Shown piece after piece: positions 38,017 through 49,241 of a DNA stretch of 64,000 nucleotides (its first letter is position 1; each line of letters opens with the position of its first letter). The stretch is from Sphagnum compactum (Eukaryota > Bryophyta > Sphagnopsida > Sphagnales), in assembly GCA_965153455.1 (NCBI GenBank), contig OZ234494.1:9920001-9984000 (forward strand), in the 5' to 3' direction. Below the pieces are notes generated by a model that saw nothing but the letters and a program-made list of their open reading frames with translations, did not search any database and had not been told where the DNA came from. The position numbers and the translations under genes were made by a program.

Positions 38017-41000
38017 CCACTCGAACTGGAAATTGACGATGACGCAAAACAAATGGCCAATCAGTCCCAGAGGGGGACATGATGATGCGGGGCATGAACA
38101 CACATTTGCCGACATTGTTTCCTGTAATGATCTCCGCTTCAATGACACGCTGACCCAATCTTTTGACAATCAACCTTGTACCATTGCAGAATCCTATTGT
38201 TTGATTGAGATTGTGCAACAAAAGGATTGGCACACCCACTTTGAGTTGCAGCTCATGATTTGCGATATTGCTGAATCGCAAAGTGTTTAGAAATTCCACC
38301 GGATACAATGAATCCATTGAAACTCCTGCAGTAACACTTGCACCTTCTTTTATTGGAGCCAAAGAATTTGCGCTCAGGTACGTGTGCGATTCTTCAGATA
38401 GCGATTCTAAAATTGCATTGTTGACTTCATCAACGTTAGTATTTTTGGGGGCTAGAATATTGCGTTGCATAAGATACATGGCATCCCTAGAGTGGCATCG
38501 GTGATCCGGATAGATGGTTCCGATTAATCCTCTTCAGCTGCAATCTTCTGCTGGCAGCCTCATATGGGATGGAATCTTGATCCAATTTGGATCGACACCT
38601 TCTTCTTCTGCAATGGCAGGAAGATTACCGTCTCCAACATTCAACACCCATTTGGCAAACTCTCGCTGCTCTTCAGAATTGGTTGCCATGACTCGCATGT
38701 TGATATGAAGACGAAGAATTGTAACATGTTGCCAAAGATGCGATCGAGGCAAGGAAGCACTGACAATGTCTTCTCGTCCCGCCTTGGGAACGACAGGCAA
38801 GATCTGCCGAAAAACGCCACCAAGGACCACAGTTTTCCCACCAAAGATTTTCCCGGTTGCTTGTGCGTCATCCAATTGCATCAAATCACGCAGGGTGCAA
38901 TCAACAGCTTCGAAAGCTCGGCGATGCATCATCGGTGCCTCATCCCAAATGATCAGATCAGCTTTACGCACCAACTCGGCCACTTTCATCTGTTGTATGA
39001 TGTTGCAAGTTGACTCATCGTGCAGATCAATCGGAATCTTGAATCTTGAATGGGCGATTCTGCCGCCCGGAAGCAACAAAGACGTAATTCCTGATGAGGC
39101 AACTGCAAGCACGATTTTGCCTTGCCCTCGTAGATGGGACAGAAGTGTTGTCCAAACAAATGTTTTGCTGGTTCCACCACTGCCATACACAAAGAACAGT
39201 TTGCCCTCTTTGTTTGTCACGGCATTCAAAATAGTTTCGTATGCGTTGCGCTGATCATCATTGAGCCTATCTTCTGCATTGTCTGCATCTGTGGTCAATG
39301 AATGCCGATCATAAGCCAACTCTTCTTCGACCAATCGGTTTCCTCCATGAACAAAAGGGATGTAATTAGACTTGGGAAGCGTTGGAAAATCTTCTAGGCG
39401 GTGTCCATTGCGCATGAGAACCTGATCGATCTCATATAATGCACGATCCTTTAGCGCATCCTCAAGAAGGGTAACAGTTGGATCAGCACGCTCGCAGCAT
39501 GTCATTGCTTCAATGTCATCGCTCAAAAACTCCCAATGTGCATCCCATAGCTGTTTGGGATTCGTGACCTCACAAAACATCAACATGGAGGCAAACATGT
39601 CACGCAGCTGTCGTCCTGAGGCCCAAACACCAGCTTCTTCCAAGGCTTGATCCCATTCATTGTCGTCTGCAAGCAAACCCATCGCAATGCATGCATCTTT
39701 GAATGTGTCGTGCACTCTTCCATCCACTGTCCGCAAATGTTCGTAGGATGTGGCACCTTTGACGCAGTTTAGCAGCATTCGCAAATAGTAACGTTCACCC
39801 GATGTCGGGTGTGCATAATACATGCGACCAATGGCAAAGCCTTTCTTGCGCAGTGTCCATCGCTTCAACTTCCGATTCCACACCCATTGCTGAGGGAATT
39901 AATCGAATGTAAGGCTTCGTGCAACTTTCGATTCTTGGTTTGTTTTGAACCATTCTGTGAGCATCGTTCTAGAAATGGCTGATCGTGTTGCCACTTCTTG
40001 CACATCATCGTCATCGTCAAACAGCACCATTTGCTGATTGGGCAAATGGTATTGCAGACGCTCAACGGTAGGAAACTGCTCATGCATATCAAACTTGAAG
40101 ATGCGCCACGTTGCTTCTGATGCAGATACATAGCGACAGTCGAGATATTTTTTAATTTCATCAGTTTCCACCACATTCCCTTCGGTGGCGTTGTCACTCT
40201 GGCGTGAGATCTCAACAGTTGCACGATCATGTCCTTTATATACGTACTTGAATAGATATTTGACTGCACGAATATTGTTGCAGACCTCAACGTTGATGTG
40301 CGCATCGTATTTGGTCGATAAATAGACATTGTGCGGTACCATCCAACGATTGTCCAATTCAATGCCATGAACCACAACTGTGTGCCCTGTATCTCTACGC
40401 CGATAAATAGGGTATCCGATTACATCCGTCACCGTCTCGGATTTGAACTTGCGTGGATATTATTTTTTGCATTTGCCTTCTTCTATGCACGGGGCATTTC
40501 GAAATGCAGCTCCACATGGACCATGCATCATGCATCTGGCAACCGTCTCATGCGCCAACTTGTTTATTTTTGAATTCGGAAGTTCAGCACTGATCATGCG
40601 GTCTACATCCTCCATCGTGTGTGGCTTGTAGTCTTCGGTAAAGAAGATGAGAATGTGTGCATGCGACAGCCCACGGTTTTGAAATTCAACAACATAGATT
40701 CCCGCAATCGTGCGTCCCAGAATATGGTTCTTGTGAATGTCATTGATCAACTCCTTCAGCTTGATTTTGAACACTCGGGTTACCAAATTGGGTCGATCCT
40801 GAGGTTGCTGTCCAAGTAACAACGTTCTCTTGATTTCAAGCCATTGGGGATTGCAAGTGAATGTAACAAACACATCCGGGCAGCCGGCCCATCTGCAGAT
40901 TGCCATGGCATCTTGATAATTCTGAACCATGTGACGTGGACCTACTGTGAAAGAAGATGGCAGAATGATCCTCTGTCCAATGGCAGCAGCACTACTGTCA

Positions 41001-42193
41001 CTTGCAGCGATGGCGTCTTGAAGGCTTTGATAAACATCCACGCAAAGTTTTTTTTGATTCAGGCGCAGATACTTCAAGCGTTTTTTTCGATAGCCGCATA
41101 AGCATCCACAATGCATCCGCATTCGGTCACCCCGAAGCAACGCAATGCCATCAGTGTCTCGATGTTGAAGTCGATAACCATAAAATTCCGCCATTGTCAC
41201 ATTGCAATGTTTTCTTTGAAGCTCAGATTCTCCCGCATGGTCTTCATCCAAATCTACATCAGTAACAACACCATTGAGCGGAATATTCGGATGCCATCCA
41301 TCCTCACCGTAAGGAAACAACAACGAATAATGTAGAGCCATGTATCCCACATGTAGTTCGGAAATGCGCTGAAACGGGCCAACTTGTTGAGCAAGGACGA
41401 CGTCACATCTATCTACAACCTTAGAACCATCTCCTACCATCAATGTAGCGACTTCATCGGCCATCGGCACATTGTATCGACGGGCATCCTTTGTTCGAGA
41501 CGCAATGAGACGCAATTTCAGCTCCATGGGAGCACCTTCTGTTGCCATCATATCCCTTGCCATTTTGAACACTTCGACATAGGGATTGATATTGTACATC
41601 ATGGTCAACAACCGATCCAAAGTCGTTGGATCAAGCGAGGGCATAACGGCATGGCGGTTTTGACGTTCGCGTTTCGTATCATGAATGTACAGTTGTGCAA
41701 ATTGTGGCTGTTGTCCTTCGGCAAGACATAGGGATCCGATTTTGTGATAAAGTTCACCTTGAATGCGAAAGGAGTATGGTCCAGGGCCTCCTGTTACCGA
41801 CTCATCAACTTTGGCACCGAGCGAAGTGAATGTCAACACCGAATTGTACATGCGAATCTAATCTCGAAATTTGACAGCACTGCTCTCTTTGCTGGTTAAA
41901 AGAACTTCCAGCTCTTGCGGTGTTGCAGGAAGATTCGGCAACAGAACTTTGCCATTCTCGCAACATAGAGAAAATTGTGGGTTGTTCTTCCTCGACTTTG
42001 CCGATCGTTCTTTGATCCACATTTTTGCGCTGCAGAATCCACATATTGTGTCCATTTCTCCACAATCCCATCGTCCCGGGGCTGATGCATCTTCGTCTCC
42101 AAACAATTGTAATGCGTCATTGCGAAGAGAAGGTTGTTCACGTTGCTTAGCATGACGTTCTCTCTGCAGGCAATTGTGACGTTCACGTGCAGA
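37904..42193 (-). pseudogene. Helitron Rep/PIF1-type helicase, decayed by nonsense mutations
   Basis: One minus-strand reading frame of about 1,430 codons runs from 42193 to about 37904. It is broken only by in-frame stops at 41858, 40460, 39899, 38534 and 37988 or thereabouts, with no frameshift. In order it shows the zinc-finger-like CGFCSAKMW ... CCENGKV and the Helitron-like N domain (CPDVFVTFTCNPQW). The HUH nuclease motif follows (LSHAHILIFF), then the tyrosine region (YLFKYVYKG) and a PIF1-type SF1 helicase. The helicase has Walker A GSGGTSKT (family GxGGTGKT, so a Gly is changed to Ser), Walker B LIIWDEAPM, LGGVFRQILPV (usual Asp changed to Val) and the C-terminal FAITINKSQG, VYLPSPVYSHGQLYVAISRV. 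Such proteins nick and unwind DNA for rolling-circle transposition. The N-terminal leader is missing and the 5' side is fused at 42193 to terminal-type sequence. Confidence 0.92.
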
Positions 42194-42288
42194 GTCAAGT
42201 CGAAGGGTGGGACACGTGGCCGCGTGTCCGTAGCTACTGTCCGTCCGGAGTCAGGGGAAGGAACTTTCTTCCTTTACAATATATAATA
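42194..42288 (-). other. Helitron 5'-terminal-like segment (copy a)
   Basis: Directly abutting the truncated helicase, the plus strand reads gtcaagtcgaagggtgggacacgtgg. It continues to a 63-bp phrase (42226-42288) that recurs at 43590-43652 with one difference. The phrase ends with a short hairpin (ggaag...cttcc) and an AT-rich tail (caatatataata). Read on the minus strand, the AT-rich start followed by the helicase in the same direction resembles a Helitron 5' terminus, but the expected TC dinucleotide is not evident. Confidence 0.5.
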
Positions 42289-42981
42289 ATGTGTATCCAA
42301 AAAAATGGCCTCTTTAACAATTGCTTTTAGAGTTGCGCTCAGAATCCACTTTTTTAGAATAATTATAAATCATGTAGGTGGAGCTTTGTTTGAGGGGTTC
42401 AACTTCATATTTTTGTTGTAGAACTTTTCATTGAACTCTAAATCCAAATTGAGAAGAACATATGATTGAACTTGTGTTTGACCTTCTTTTCATGCTAGTA
42501 TTCATCAAAGTATGGTTTCTAGTTGTTGGCTGTTGGTTTCGGAGATTCAAAATGAATCATAATTTCATTTTGAATCATGGCCATCCTTTTCAAGAGTTTT
42601 GTGAACTCATACAAGACTTGAGGTCGGGTCTCCTTCCCCCTTGGCAAAATGATCATGTATTGTCATTATTTTAATAATGAGTCTTCTTGCTAGCTTCTTG
42701 AACCACTTCTCCTTCAGGTTGGTGAGGCAACGAAATGCTGATTTTTTTATCAACTTGGGAGGATGAGCTAGTGTCCCTCCCCAGGCAATTTGCCCATACT
42801 GAATTAAAAACTACAAACTTCATTTCCATTTAACACACAAAAAATATTTGTCATATATTATTACATATCCTCATATTAACAAATAAATAGAGTTCTAGGG
42901 TTCTAGCACATTACTTGTTTGTTTAATATTTGTTTAGTATTTTCCATTATTTTTTCATACATACACAATACAATACATACA
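42289..42981. other. AT-rich spacer
   Basis: AT-rich DNA between the Helitron-like end and the right inverted-repeat arm. The open frame at 42462-42674 shows no motif. Nothing else is seen. Confidence 0.4.
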
Positions 42982-43583
42982 CAGAGTTGTGAGTTCAAAT
43001 CTATACTCATATCTGGATCCTTTCGCAGCTCACTCACAACTCAGGAAGAAGGTTCATACAGAGTGCAAAAGAAAAACCTGCCTTCAAATATCACCCCAGG
43101 TCCTTGATGATTATATCAATTGAATAGTAACATCAGCAGCAGCAGCAGGGCGGCGGGACCCCCAACCCCCTTCTCCCCGCTTTGCTTCACTTCAGAATGC
43201 AGCGCAGCCGTGTGGATGCGAGAGCGTGGAATCCGTCCGTCAAGGAGGGATGGGAGGAGGCGGCCTGAAATTTTTTTAAAAAAATTCTTGGCTGGCAGAC
43301 AACAGGCAGGCAGATCATTGGGCTCCTTGATTCTCATCCGCACTGCAACATGGCAGATCGATCGCATCACATCGCATAATCACTTCGTTGGAGATTAGAA
43401 AGCCTAAGATCAACTGCTAATGAGATGTGATGCGCGGGAGCTCGCGAGGGCAGTTGAGAGGCCATCCCACACCTGCGTGCACGCAGACACATGTCCCGCC
43501 CTTCGACTTGACTCCGGACGGACAGTAGCTACGGACACGTGGCCACGTGTCCCACCCTTCGACTTGACGTCCTCGCTAATAGT
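42982..43583 (-). repeat. Right arm of the long inverted repeat
   Basis: This 602-bp segment is the inverted counterpart of 34275-34822. It includes a (GCA)n/CAGCAG stretch and an extra, partly duplicated phrase (about 43500-43556) containing a perfect palindrome. It ends with cctcgctaatagt. The matching outer ends and similar length define the 9.3-kb inverted structure. Confidence 0.9.
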
Positions 43584-43616
43584 AGCTATGTCCGTAGCTA
43601 CTGTCCGTCCGGAGTC
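43510..43616. repeat. 28-bp perfect inverted repeat and nested 20-bp palindrome
   Basis: Positions 43510-43537 and 43589-43616 are perfect inverted complements of 28 bp (beginning gactccggacgg). Between and overlapping them, 43533-43552 is a perfect 20-bp palindrome, ggacacgtggccacgtgtcc, containing two CACGTG (G-box) hexamers. At 42213-42232 the equivalent palindrome has one mismatch. Confidence 0.93.
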
Positions 43617-43652
43617 GGGGGAAGGAACTTTCTTCCTTTACAATATATAATA
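43590..43652 (-). other. Helitron 5'-terminal-like segment (copy b)
   Basis: This 63-bp phrase is the second copy of 42226-42288 (one difference, g for a). It carries the ggaag/cttcc hairpin and the AT-rich tail, and lies just outside the right inverted-repeat arm. It may be the outer boundary of the whole composite unit. Confidence 0.5.
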
Positions 43653-45063
43653 TGCAGTTGAGGCTTACCTAGAGGCTAAACTTTGTGGCTAAACTCTCAC
43701 CTAAATTGGGATTGAACTAAAAACCCTAAAAGATTAAGTGCCCCCCCCCCCCCTCCAAAAAAAGAAGAAGAAGAAGGAGAGACAGTTAGAAAGTGACGAC
43801 CTAATTCAAAAGAGAGGAGTTATTACGTAGCCCTAAAATGGCACATAAGTCACACTTTTAGTTGCCAAACTAGGCTACTACTCTTGTTGCTGGCTGTCTG
43901 TCTGTCAACTTTGTCTTTTTATTTGCCTTCACCGATGCGGTGCCAGGTGCATCTCAAATGAATTTCGTAACGTCCTGCTGGGATTGAAGCGACTAGTTCT
44001 TGGATCGCACTGATTTGTGCACTCTGAGCTGAATTCGTAATTTATTTATTTTTTGGTTTTTATGATCTGTGTCGCATGATCGTAATTCATCGTCTCGTGG
44101 AAATTACCCCACCCCTATCGACAAAGAAAGTGAAGAAAAAGGCAGTCGGTGTGAAGTTGATCGCATTATTGTGGAGGCGATGGTGATGGGAACTTCTCGA
44201 ATTTTCGTTCGTCCTCGTGCATAATTTGGGCGGTTTCTAGGTTATTTTTGTTTGGAGAAAGTACCAGTGTTGTAACTGTCGGAGGAGGAGGAGGAGGATG
44301 ATATGATTCTTGGTCTGCTTGTTTGTTGTCCGTTTTGCAGAACTCACGTTTTGTAAAGGTTTCTCTGCTGGATTCGCAACCAGAGAATGAGCAGAAACTG
44401 TGACTCGTGAGCAAACACGTTGCGAGCACAAAACAAAACATATTTGCAAGTGAAAGTGCCAGTTCGACCGACGCAGTAGTATATTCTGTGATCATCGGTG
44501 ACGACGGATTTTCTCTTTTTTTTGTTCGGGACGACGTTGCAGGAGACGGTGTGTGAGGCGGCCGCGGATTCGGATCGATTTGACAGTACACTTGCTGCAT
44601 GCAAGTTTTTTCGACGGTGCTCAAAATGCTCGAGATGCAGCAGCGAAGACAATTGTCGAACTCAGTTTTGTAATTTTCGGTCGAACATCGTGCTTCAAGG
44701 GATTACGAGATCTACAGCCGTGGCCCGTAACGTCGCGAGGCCGCATACCTACGTTGTCTGCATCTCCTGTTGTCTGCATGTCGTGGATCTGTAAACGTTT
44801 CTTGAGAATTCGACCCCGGAAGAGTTGCTTGTTTCGAGAACTCCACAACACCGGCGATAGGTGAAATATGAAATGTGTAGATTGAACTTGTTATCGAAAC
44901 TTACGCACCGGATCCCCTTCAAGTTACGACGGCGCGGAGGACATATAGATCTGCATCTCTTGGTCAATTTTGGCACAATCTTCCTTCTGAACAAAGTATA
45001 TGCATCGGCCCCTGTTACAATTGAAGTGGTGATCGGTTGCGTGCATTGCAGCACAGTAATACC
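43653..45063 (+). promoter_or_regulatory. Promoter and 5' UTR region of the ABCG gene
   Basis: The stretch contains a run of 13 C at 43741-43753 followed by an A/G-rich tract. A GC-richer segment runs from about 44.1 kb to the ABCG start. Open frames here on both strands lack any domain. An in-frame TGA at 45022-45024 precedes the ABCG ATG. I interpret the 3' part as 5' UTR; the transcription start and any leader intron cannot be placed. Confidence 0.4.
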
Positions 45064-48000
45064 ATGTTTGACAGAAGCATTGCGTTAATGTCCAACATCA
45101 TGGCACCAAACCAGAACGGAGAGACAACAAACAGCAACAATATCCTGCAGTGCAAAAGATCAGTTCCAGGCAGGAAGAATCTCAGTGCAGCAGCATCAGG
45201 CAATGGATGCATCGACTTATGTAAACAAGAATTGGAATCCATTTGTGTGGAGCAACAGCAGTCGATCAAGAGATCAACCTCCTGTGTCGATGCAGATCTG
45301 AAGCTACACTCCTCCAGCGAATCGGCCTTACTGCACTCGCGCCCGTGGCGTATTACTCTACAGGTGATGCACCTGCAGAGGACTTCGCAAAATGCTGTGC
45401 TGCTTCAGCGGTTTCTGTTATAGCATGTTGTGTGTTCTGTCGTCTCTCATATCTCGCGGAGACGTCCTTGCAGCAGCAGGATATACAGATCTAGTACTAG
45501 ACTTTCTGTGTCACACAAGTGTTTTTTTGCTTCTGAGAGTGTTCATGGCCTGACTTTGTCCAGTTTATTGATCTGGAGTACAAAGTTCCGCTGAAGGATC
45601 AGCAGTCAGAGTCATGGTGGAATTTCACAAACCCGCTGGTGCATCGCAAATCCTGCATGACTCGGGGAAAGGACAGGTACAAGACTATCCTCAACGGGGT
45701 ATCAGGAGTCGTCAGTCCTGGTGAAATGCTAGCGATGCTGGGGCCTTCAGGCAGTGGCAAAACAACATTGCTGAACATTCTCAAGGGCGGGAAGCAGCTC
45801 AAAGCGAAGAAGCAGCTCCAAGGCAAGATCCTGTACAACAATAAACCCCACAGCAAGGCTATAAAAAGAATCACGGCATTCGTAGCACAGGACGATGTCT
45901 TGTTCCCTCACTTGACAGTCAAGGAGACGCTGTTTTATGCAGCTCTGCTTAGACTACCACGAAGCTATTCACAAGAACAGAAGGTACTGGGACTCATGAG
46001 CTGCCTGTACGTTGTAGTAACAAAACCCAGTATTGTTAGCACGTCACAATTCCTGTAGTAAAGAATTGTGTTCTTTACAATGCAGATCAGGAACACTGGA
46101 TTTACACAGCTCATTGATGATTGGGTTCAAATTCTTTAACGAATACAGAAAATGTGTCACAACATTACCCTTTTCTACATTTCTTTATTAGTCCTTTTTC
46201 ACCATACACATGAACACAAAGTGAACATTGATCTTCACTAGTCCTATTTCACTGTACACATGGACACAAAGTGGATGATATTGATGGTATTGTGCAGGAA
46301 AGGCGTGTAGAAGCCATCATTGCAGAGCTTGGACTCGAGAAATGCCAGCATACAATGATTGGGAATACCTTCTTGCGTGGAGTATCTGGTGGAGAACGGA
46401 AAAGAGTGAGCATTGGCCATGAAATGCTAGTGGACCCCAGTCTTCTTTTACTTGATGAGCCCACTTCAGGTCTTGATTCAACAACAGCATCAAGGATCAT
46501 TGTTACCTTGCAGGAGTTGGCGAGAGGGGGTAGAACCATAATCACAACAATTCATCAGCCCTCCAGTAGAATTTTCCAGATGTTTGACAAGCTCATTCTT
46601 CTTTCTGGAGGTCAGCTCTTATACTATGGTCGAGCAAATGCAGCCATGGTTTACTTCACCTCACTTGGGTTTGCTCCTTCCTTTGCAACAAATCCGGCTG
46701 ACTTTCTGTTGGATCTTGCAAATGGTTAGTTTCCTTTGCTACCCATGTCCCTTGATTGCTTATGGGAATACATTATATAGATACATAATGCGCACTGGGT
46801 GAAGATGGCCAGTACTTGGATCAGAGTTTGCATGTGGGGATCATGTTCAGTTTGCTTCAGGAATTCCTCTTGAGTTTGGTTTCTTTCCAGATCATTGTCT
46901 GCCATCCTAATATTGAACTTGTTTTGTGATCAAACTTAGGGGTGGCACCTGACTTGACGCCAGTGACTGAAGAGAGTTCAGCTCAAGAAGTTGAAGGAGA
47001 AGAGGGGAGGACAAAGCAAACTCAAACCCAACAGCCCTTGCGGGAGACACTTATTGAGGCTTATAAGGCGATTCTGGCCCAGAAGACCAGTTCAGAGCAA
47101 GCTGTTTTAACAGAAGGGGAAACACAAGGTTTGTAACTTTTTCCCAGCTTAATTTCGTGAGGGTAGTTGCACATGTATGCTATGTTCCAACTTCCCAGTA
47201 TTGTGTTCTGCTTCTGACAATGTTATATATAGTCCATGCCGCTTGACATTGAAGCTTTGGGTCTAGATCAGCAGTTTCTTGAAACTTATTGTAAAGATCA
47301 ACCTCACCCTACTGATAGTACTTTTCCCTCCTTTGTTTACAACAGCATTATTGGATAAGAGGAAGTGGCCAACTACATGGCAAGAGCAATTTCGGGTACT
47401 GGCGGTGCGAGGGCTCAAGGAGCGCAGGCATGAAGCCTTTGCAGGTCTAAGGGTAGGTCAGGTGCTTGCCATCTCCATCATCTGTGGTCTGCTGTGGTGG
47501 CAAACTTCTACAGATCGAATCCAGGACCAGGTGGGTCTACTTTTCTGTGATATCATCAAAAATTTGTTCAGCGAATTGTTCATTTGAGCCAAGTCAGGAG
47601 ATAGGGTGGACAGTGGTCAGTACTAAAGAAAAATCAGTCCCTTCATGTTTTTTCTTAACTTTTCTGACACTCCTGTTGAACTCAGAATATGGGGTCTTAA
47701 CTAGTCTTTGAAGAATTATGACATATACCCATCACCCAGACACTTTGATGAACTTATATGCATACCTATCATACTTCAAGTTAGGCATCACCATATGATA
47801 TCATTCTACCATCTCACTTCGTATTTGGGGAAAGTATTTCATGCACGCTGTGAGTGACCTGACTCCTGGCTGTTGTATAATGAATGCACAGGTGGGCTTG
47901 CTATTCTTTATTTCAACATTTTGGGGATTTTTCCCTCTCTTTTCAGCCATCTTCACATTTCCTCAGGAACGAGCCATGTTGTTGAAGGAAAGGGGTTCAG

Positions 48001-49241
48001 GCATGTATCGCCTCAGTGCCTACTTCTTTGCCCGCATGGTGGGAGATTTGCCTTTGGAGCTTGCATTGCCAACAACATTTGTCACTATTGTGTACTGGAT
48101 GGGAGGTCTAAAGCCCACTCCAGTTGGCTTCTTCCTCACACTTGCAGTGGTTCTCTACAATGTGCTTGTATCTCAGGTGATGCTAGCCAACTATAAAAAA
48201 TTTCCTTTGTTCACAACTTTTAGTATTGTGAAAGCTCTTTTTCTGATCTAATGACATTCCATTTGCAACAGCAGGTTGATTGGATCTTGAAACACTATGA
48301 ATTTGTAAGATCCAATCTTAAAAAGATCTTAATGAACAGTTTGGAAAGGAGAATTCGAATCAGACTTTCAGATTTGATAAGCAATCAGAAGTCAGTCCTG
48401 TTACCTTTTGTTAGCTTCCTGTTCCAGCTCAGAGGTTCTACTGATTGAAATCTAGAGGCTTAATGATGATAGGGTTCAGGTGGCTAACAGACTGCCTGCT
48501 GTATGGATTCAAACAAGTTAACAATTGTCACAGTACCACCAATTAGCCTCCATTCATAAGTCCAGTTTTAGCTGTCAAGTTAGTTGTCCAGGACAACTTT
48601 GTTATGGGGTGATGCTCAGAGGAATGGTACTGAACAACTGGATCCTGGATGTCTGGTGCCACCAGGTTGTCCTCCTGACCATACAATGAGAGCCTTTTTA
48701 TGGAGTGTGAGACTGTCAGAGTATAACTTATTTCTCTATCTTGTTCAACAATAGAAATATCTTCAGATGAAATGAATTCAGGGATTCTCTGCATGTAGAG
48801 TGCATGTGTCTCTGAGAGGTGACAATACCATTCACCCATTTCTAAACCCCTAAAGTGTCCTTGTTTTTCCAGGGACTTGGCCTAGCATTGGGGGCAGCTT
48901 TGATGGACGTCAAGCAGGCAACCACAATGGCATCAGTCATCATGCTCACATTCTTGCTTGCCAGTGGCTACTATGTTCAGGTGACACCTGCATGGATTGG
49001 CTGGTTGAAGTATGTATCTTTCAGCTACTATTGCTTTAAGCTCCAACTTGCATCCCAGTACAGCCAGAACCAAACATACCCATGTCCTACAGGCCGATGC
49101 CTGGTTAAGGATTATCCAGCAATACATGTTGTGGGTCTGGATCACATAGGTCTTGCAGCCATGGCTATGGCCATCATGCTCATTGCATACAGATTCCTTA
49201 CATACATAGCACTCATGCGTATAAAAGGATATGAGAATTGA
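45064..49241 (+). CDS. ABC transporter G family half-transporter (7 exons)
   Basis: The exons are 45064-45363, 45564-45983, 46298-46724, 46940-47128, 47346-47530, 47892-48176 and 48873-49241. All junctions are GT-AG with matching phases, giving 724 residues. The start is the first ATG after an in-frame stop. Residues 1-95 are a polar cytosolic N-terminus. The ATP-binding domain follows, with [12 protein letters not shown], Walker A GPSGSGKT (about 160-167), Q-loop Gln near 209, signature VSGGERKR (269-276), Walker [13 protein letters not shown] (289-300) and the switch His in TIHQPS (326). [13 protein letters not shown] motif leads to a charged linker. The transmembrane domain fills about 446-724 ([46 protein letters not shown], the Cys-containing extracellular loop). 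Half-transporters of this family dimerise and export lipids, cutin/wax or sporopollenin precursors, or hormones. It resembles the plant ABCG14/21/22/25 type most. The substrate is unknown. Confidence 0.92.

Noticed and set aside
38564-39254. Plus-strand ORFs of 149 and 162 residues over the helicase
   Set aside because: Antisense shadows of the minus-strand helicase reading frame, which carries all the motifs.
43741-43753. Run of 13 C
   Set aside because: A simple homopolymer, possibly an assembly length error; not evidence of a feature.
44166-44624. Minus-strand ORFs upstream of the ABCG gene
   Set aside because: No recognisable domain, two phases open at once, and they overlap the probable ABCG 5' region.
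48543-48839. Possible antisense gene in the last ABCG intron
   Set aside because: No domain. The flanking ABCG exons join in phase and match the family without any sequence from this intron.
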